Of a stretch of 24,451 nt of DNA, positions 24,431 through 24,451 are shown piece by piece. Both the position numbers and the translations under genes were made by a program. The stretch's first letter is position 1; each line of letters opens with the position of its first letter. Source of the stretch: an uncultured Porphyromonas sp. (GTDB lineage Bacteria; Bacteroidota; Bacteroidia; Bacteroidales; Porphyromonadaceae); the NCBI GenBank assembly GCA_945965245.1, contig CAMFNC010000169.1, forward strand, positions 1 through 24,451. The letters are read 5' to 3'. Under the pieces are notes generated by a model. That model was given only the letters and a program-made list of their open reading frames with translations, was not told the origin of the DNA and did not search any database.

Positions 24431-24451
24431 GGTCCTATAGCTCAGTTGGTT
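24431..24451 (+). tRNA. 5' end of a tRNA gene, cut by the window edge
   Basis: GGTCCTA-TA-GCTC-AGTTGGTT reads as a 7-base acceptor arm, positions 8-9, the D-stem GCTC and the conserved D-loop AGTTGGTT. The anticodon is outside the window, so the amino acid cannot be read. Confidence 0.85.

Noticed and set aside
1..24451. Search for a new defence, mobile or secondary-metabolite system
   Set aside because: Every substantial gene falls in a known housekeeping or capsule-export family; I found no transposase, integrase, recombinase sites, CRISPR repeats, toxin-antitoxin pair or clustered unknown genes.

Overview
The window looks like chromosomal core DNA of a member of the Bacteroidota, most likely Bacteroidales. 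The evidence is Bacteroides-type promoter boxes (TAnnTTTG, one with a correctly placed TTTG upstream), no clear Shine-Dalgarno sequences, closely spaced gene clusters, and proteins typical of the group: a Wza/Wzc capsule export pair with a Tyr-Gly-rich kinase tail, a GHL10 lipoprotein, HU, and a flavodiiron protein. I cannot name the genus. I see no insertion sequence, prophage, CRISPR array, rRNA or recognisable defence system.

Layout. (1) Positions 7-5447, plus strand: a tight five-gene cluster, mnmG-uvrC-dtd-MazG-like-deoC (tRNA modification, excision repair, D-aminoacyl-tRNA proofreading, nucleotide sanitation, deoxyribose salvage), closed by a strong hairpin at 5469-5506. Two near-perfect ParB-type parS sites lie in its intergenic gaps. 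(2) Positions 10017 down to 5626, minus strand: MerR regulator-GNAT-Fe alcohol dehydrogenase-cca-patatin, with gaps of about 10 bp or less or overlaps. (3) Positions 10018-10878: a long AT-rich non-coding region with a cluster of DnaA-box-like 9-mers, including one exact TTATCCACA. It separates leftward genes from a rightward polyprenyl synthase, and top-strand base composition shifts from C-rich to neutral or G-rich across it. I propose it as the replication origin. (4) Positions 11878-16462, minus strand: lgt-flavodiiron protein, then nagB-GHL10 lipoprotein. (5) cutC (minus) and bcp-recA (minus), then HU (plus), with hairpin-rich spacers. (6) Positions 20379-23655, minus strand: wza-like export lipoprotein and wzc-like tyrosine autokinase, divergent from a small HAD-like phosphatase. 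(7) The last 21 bases are the 5' end of a tRNA preceded by a textbook Bacteroides promoter.

How the parts fit. The most notable signal is not a gene. A DnaA-box cluster, an adjacent AT-rich stretch, a composition switch and two parS sites within 9 kb together suggest the origin-proximal centromere region of the chromosome. The genes around it are mostly housekeeping. No dnaA, parA or parB gene is visible, so the assignment rests on sequence sites only.
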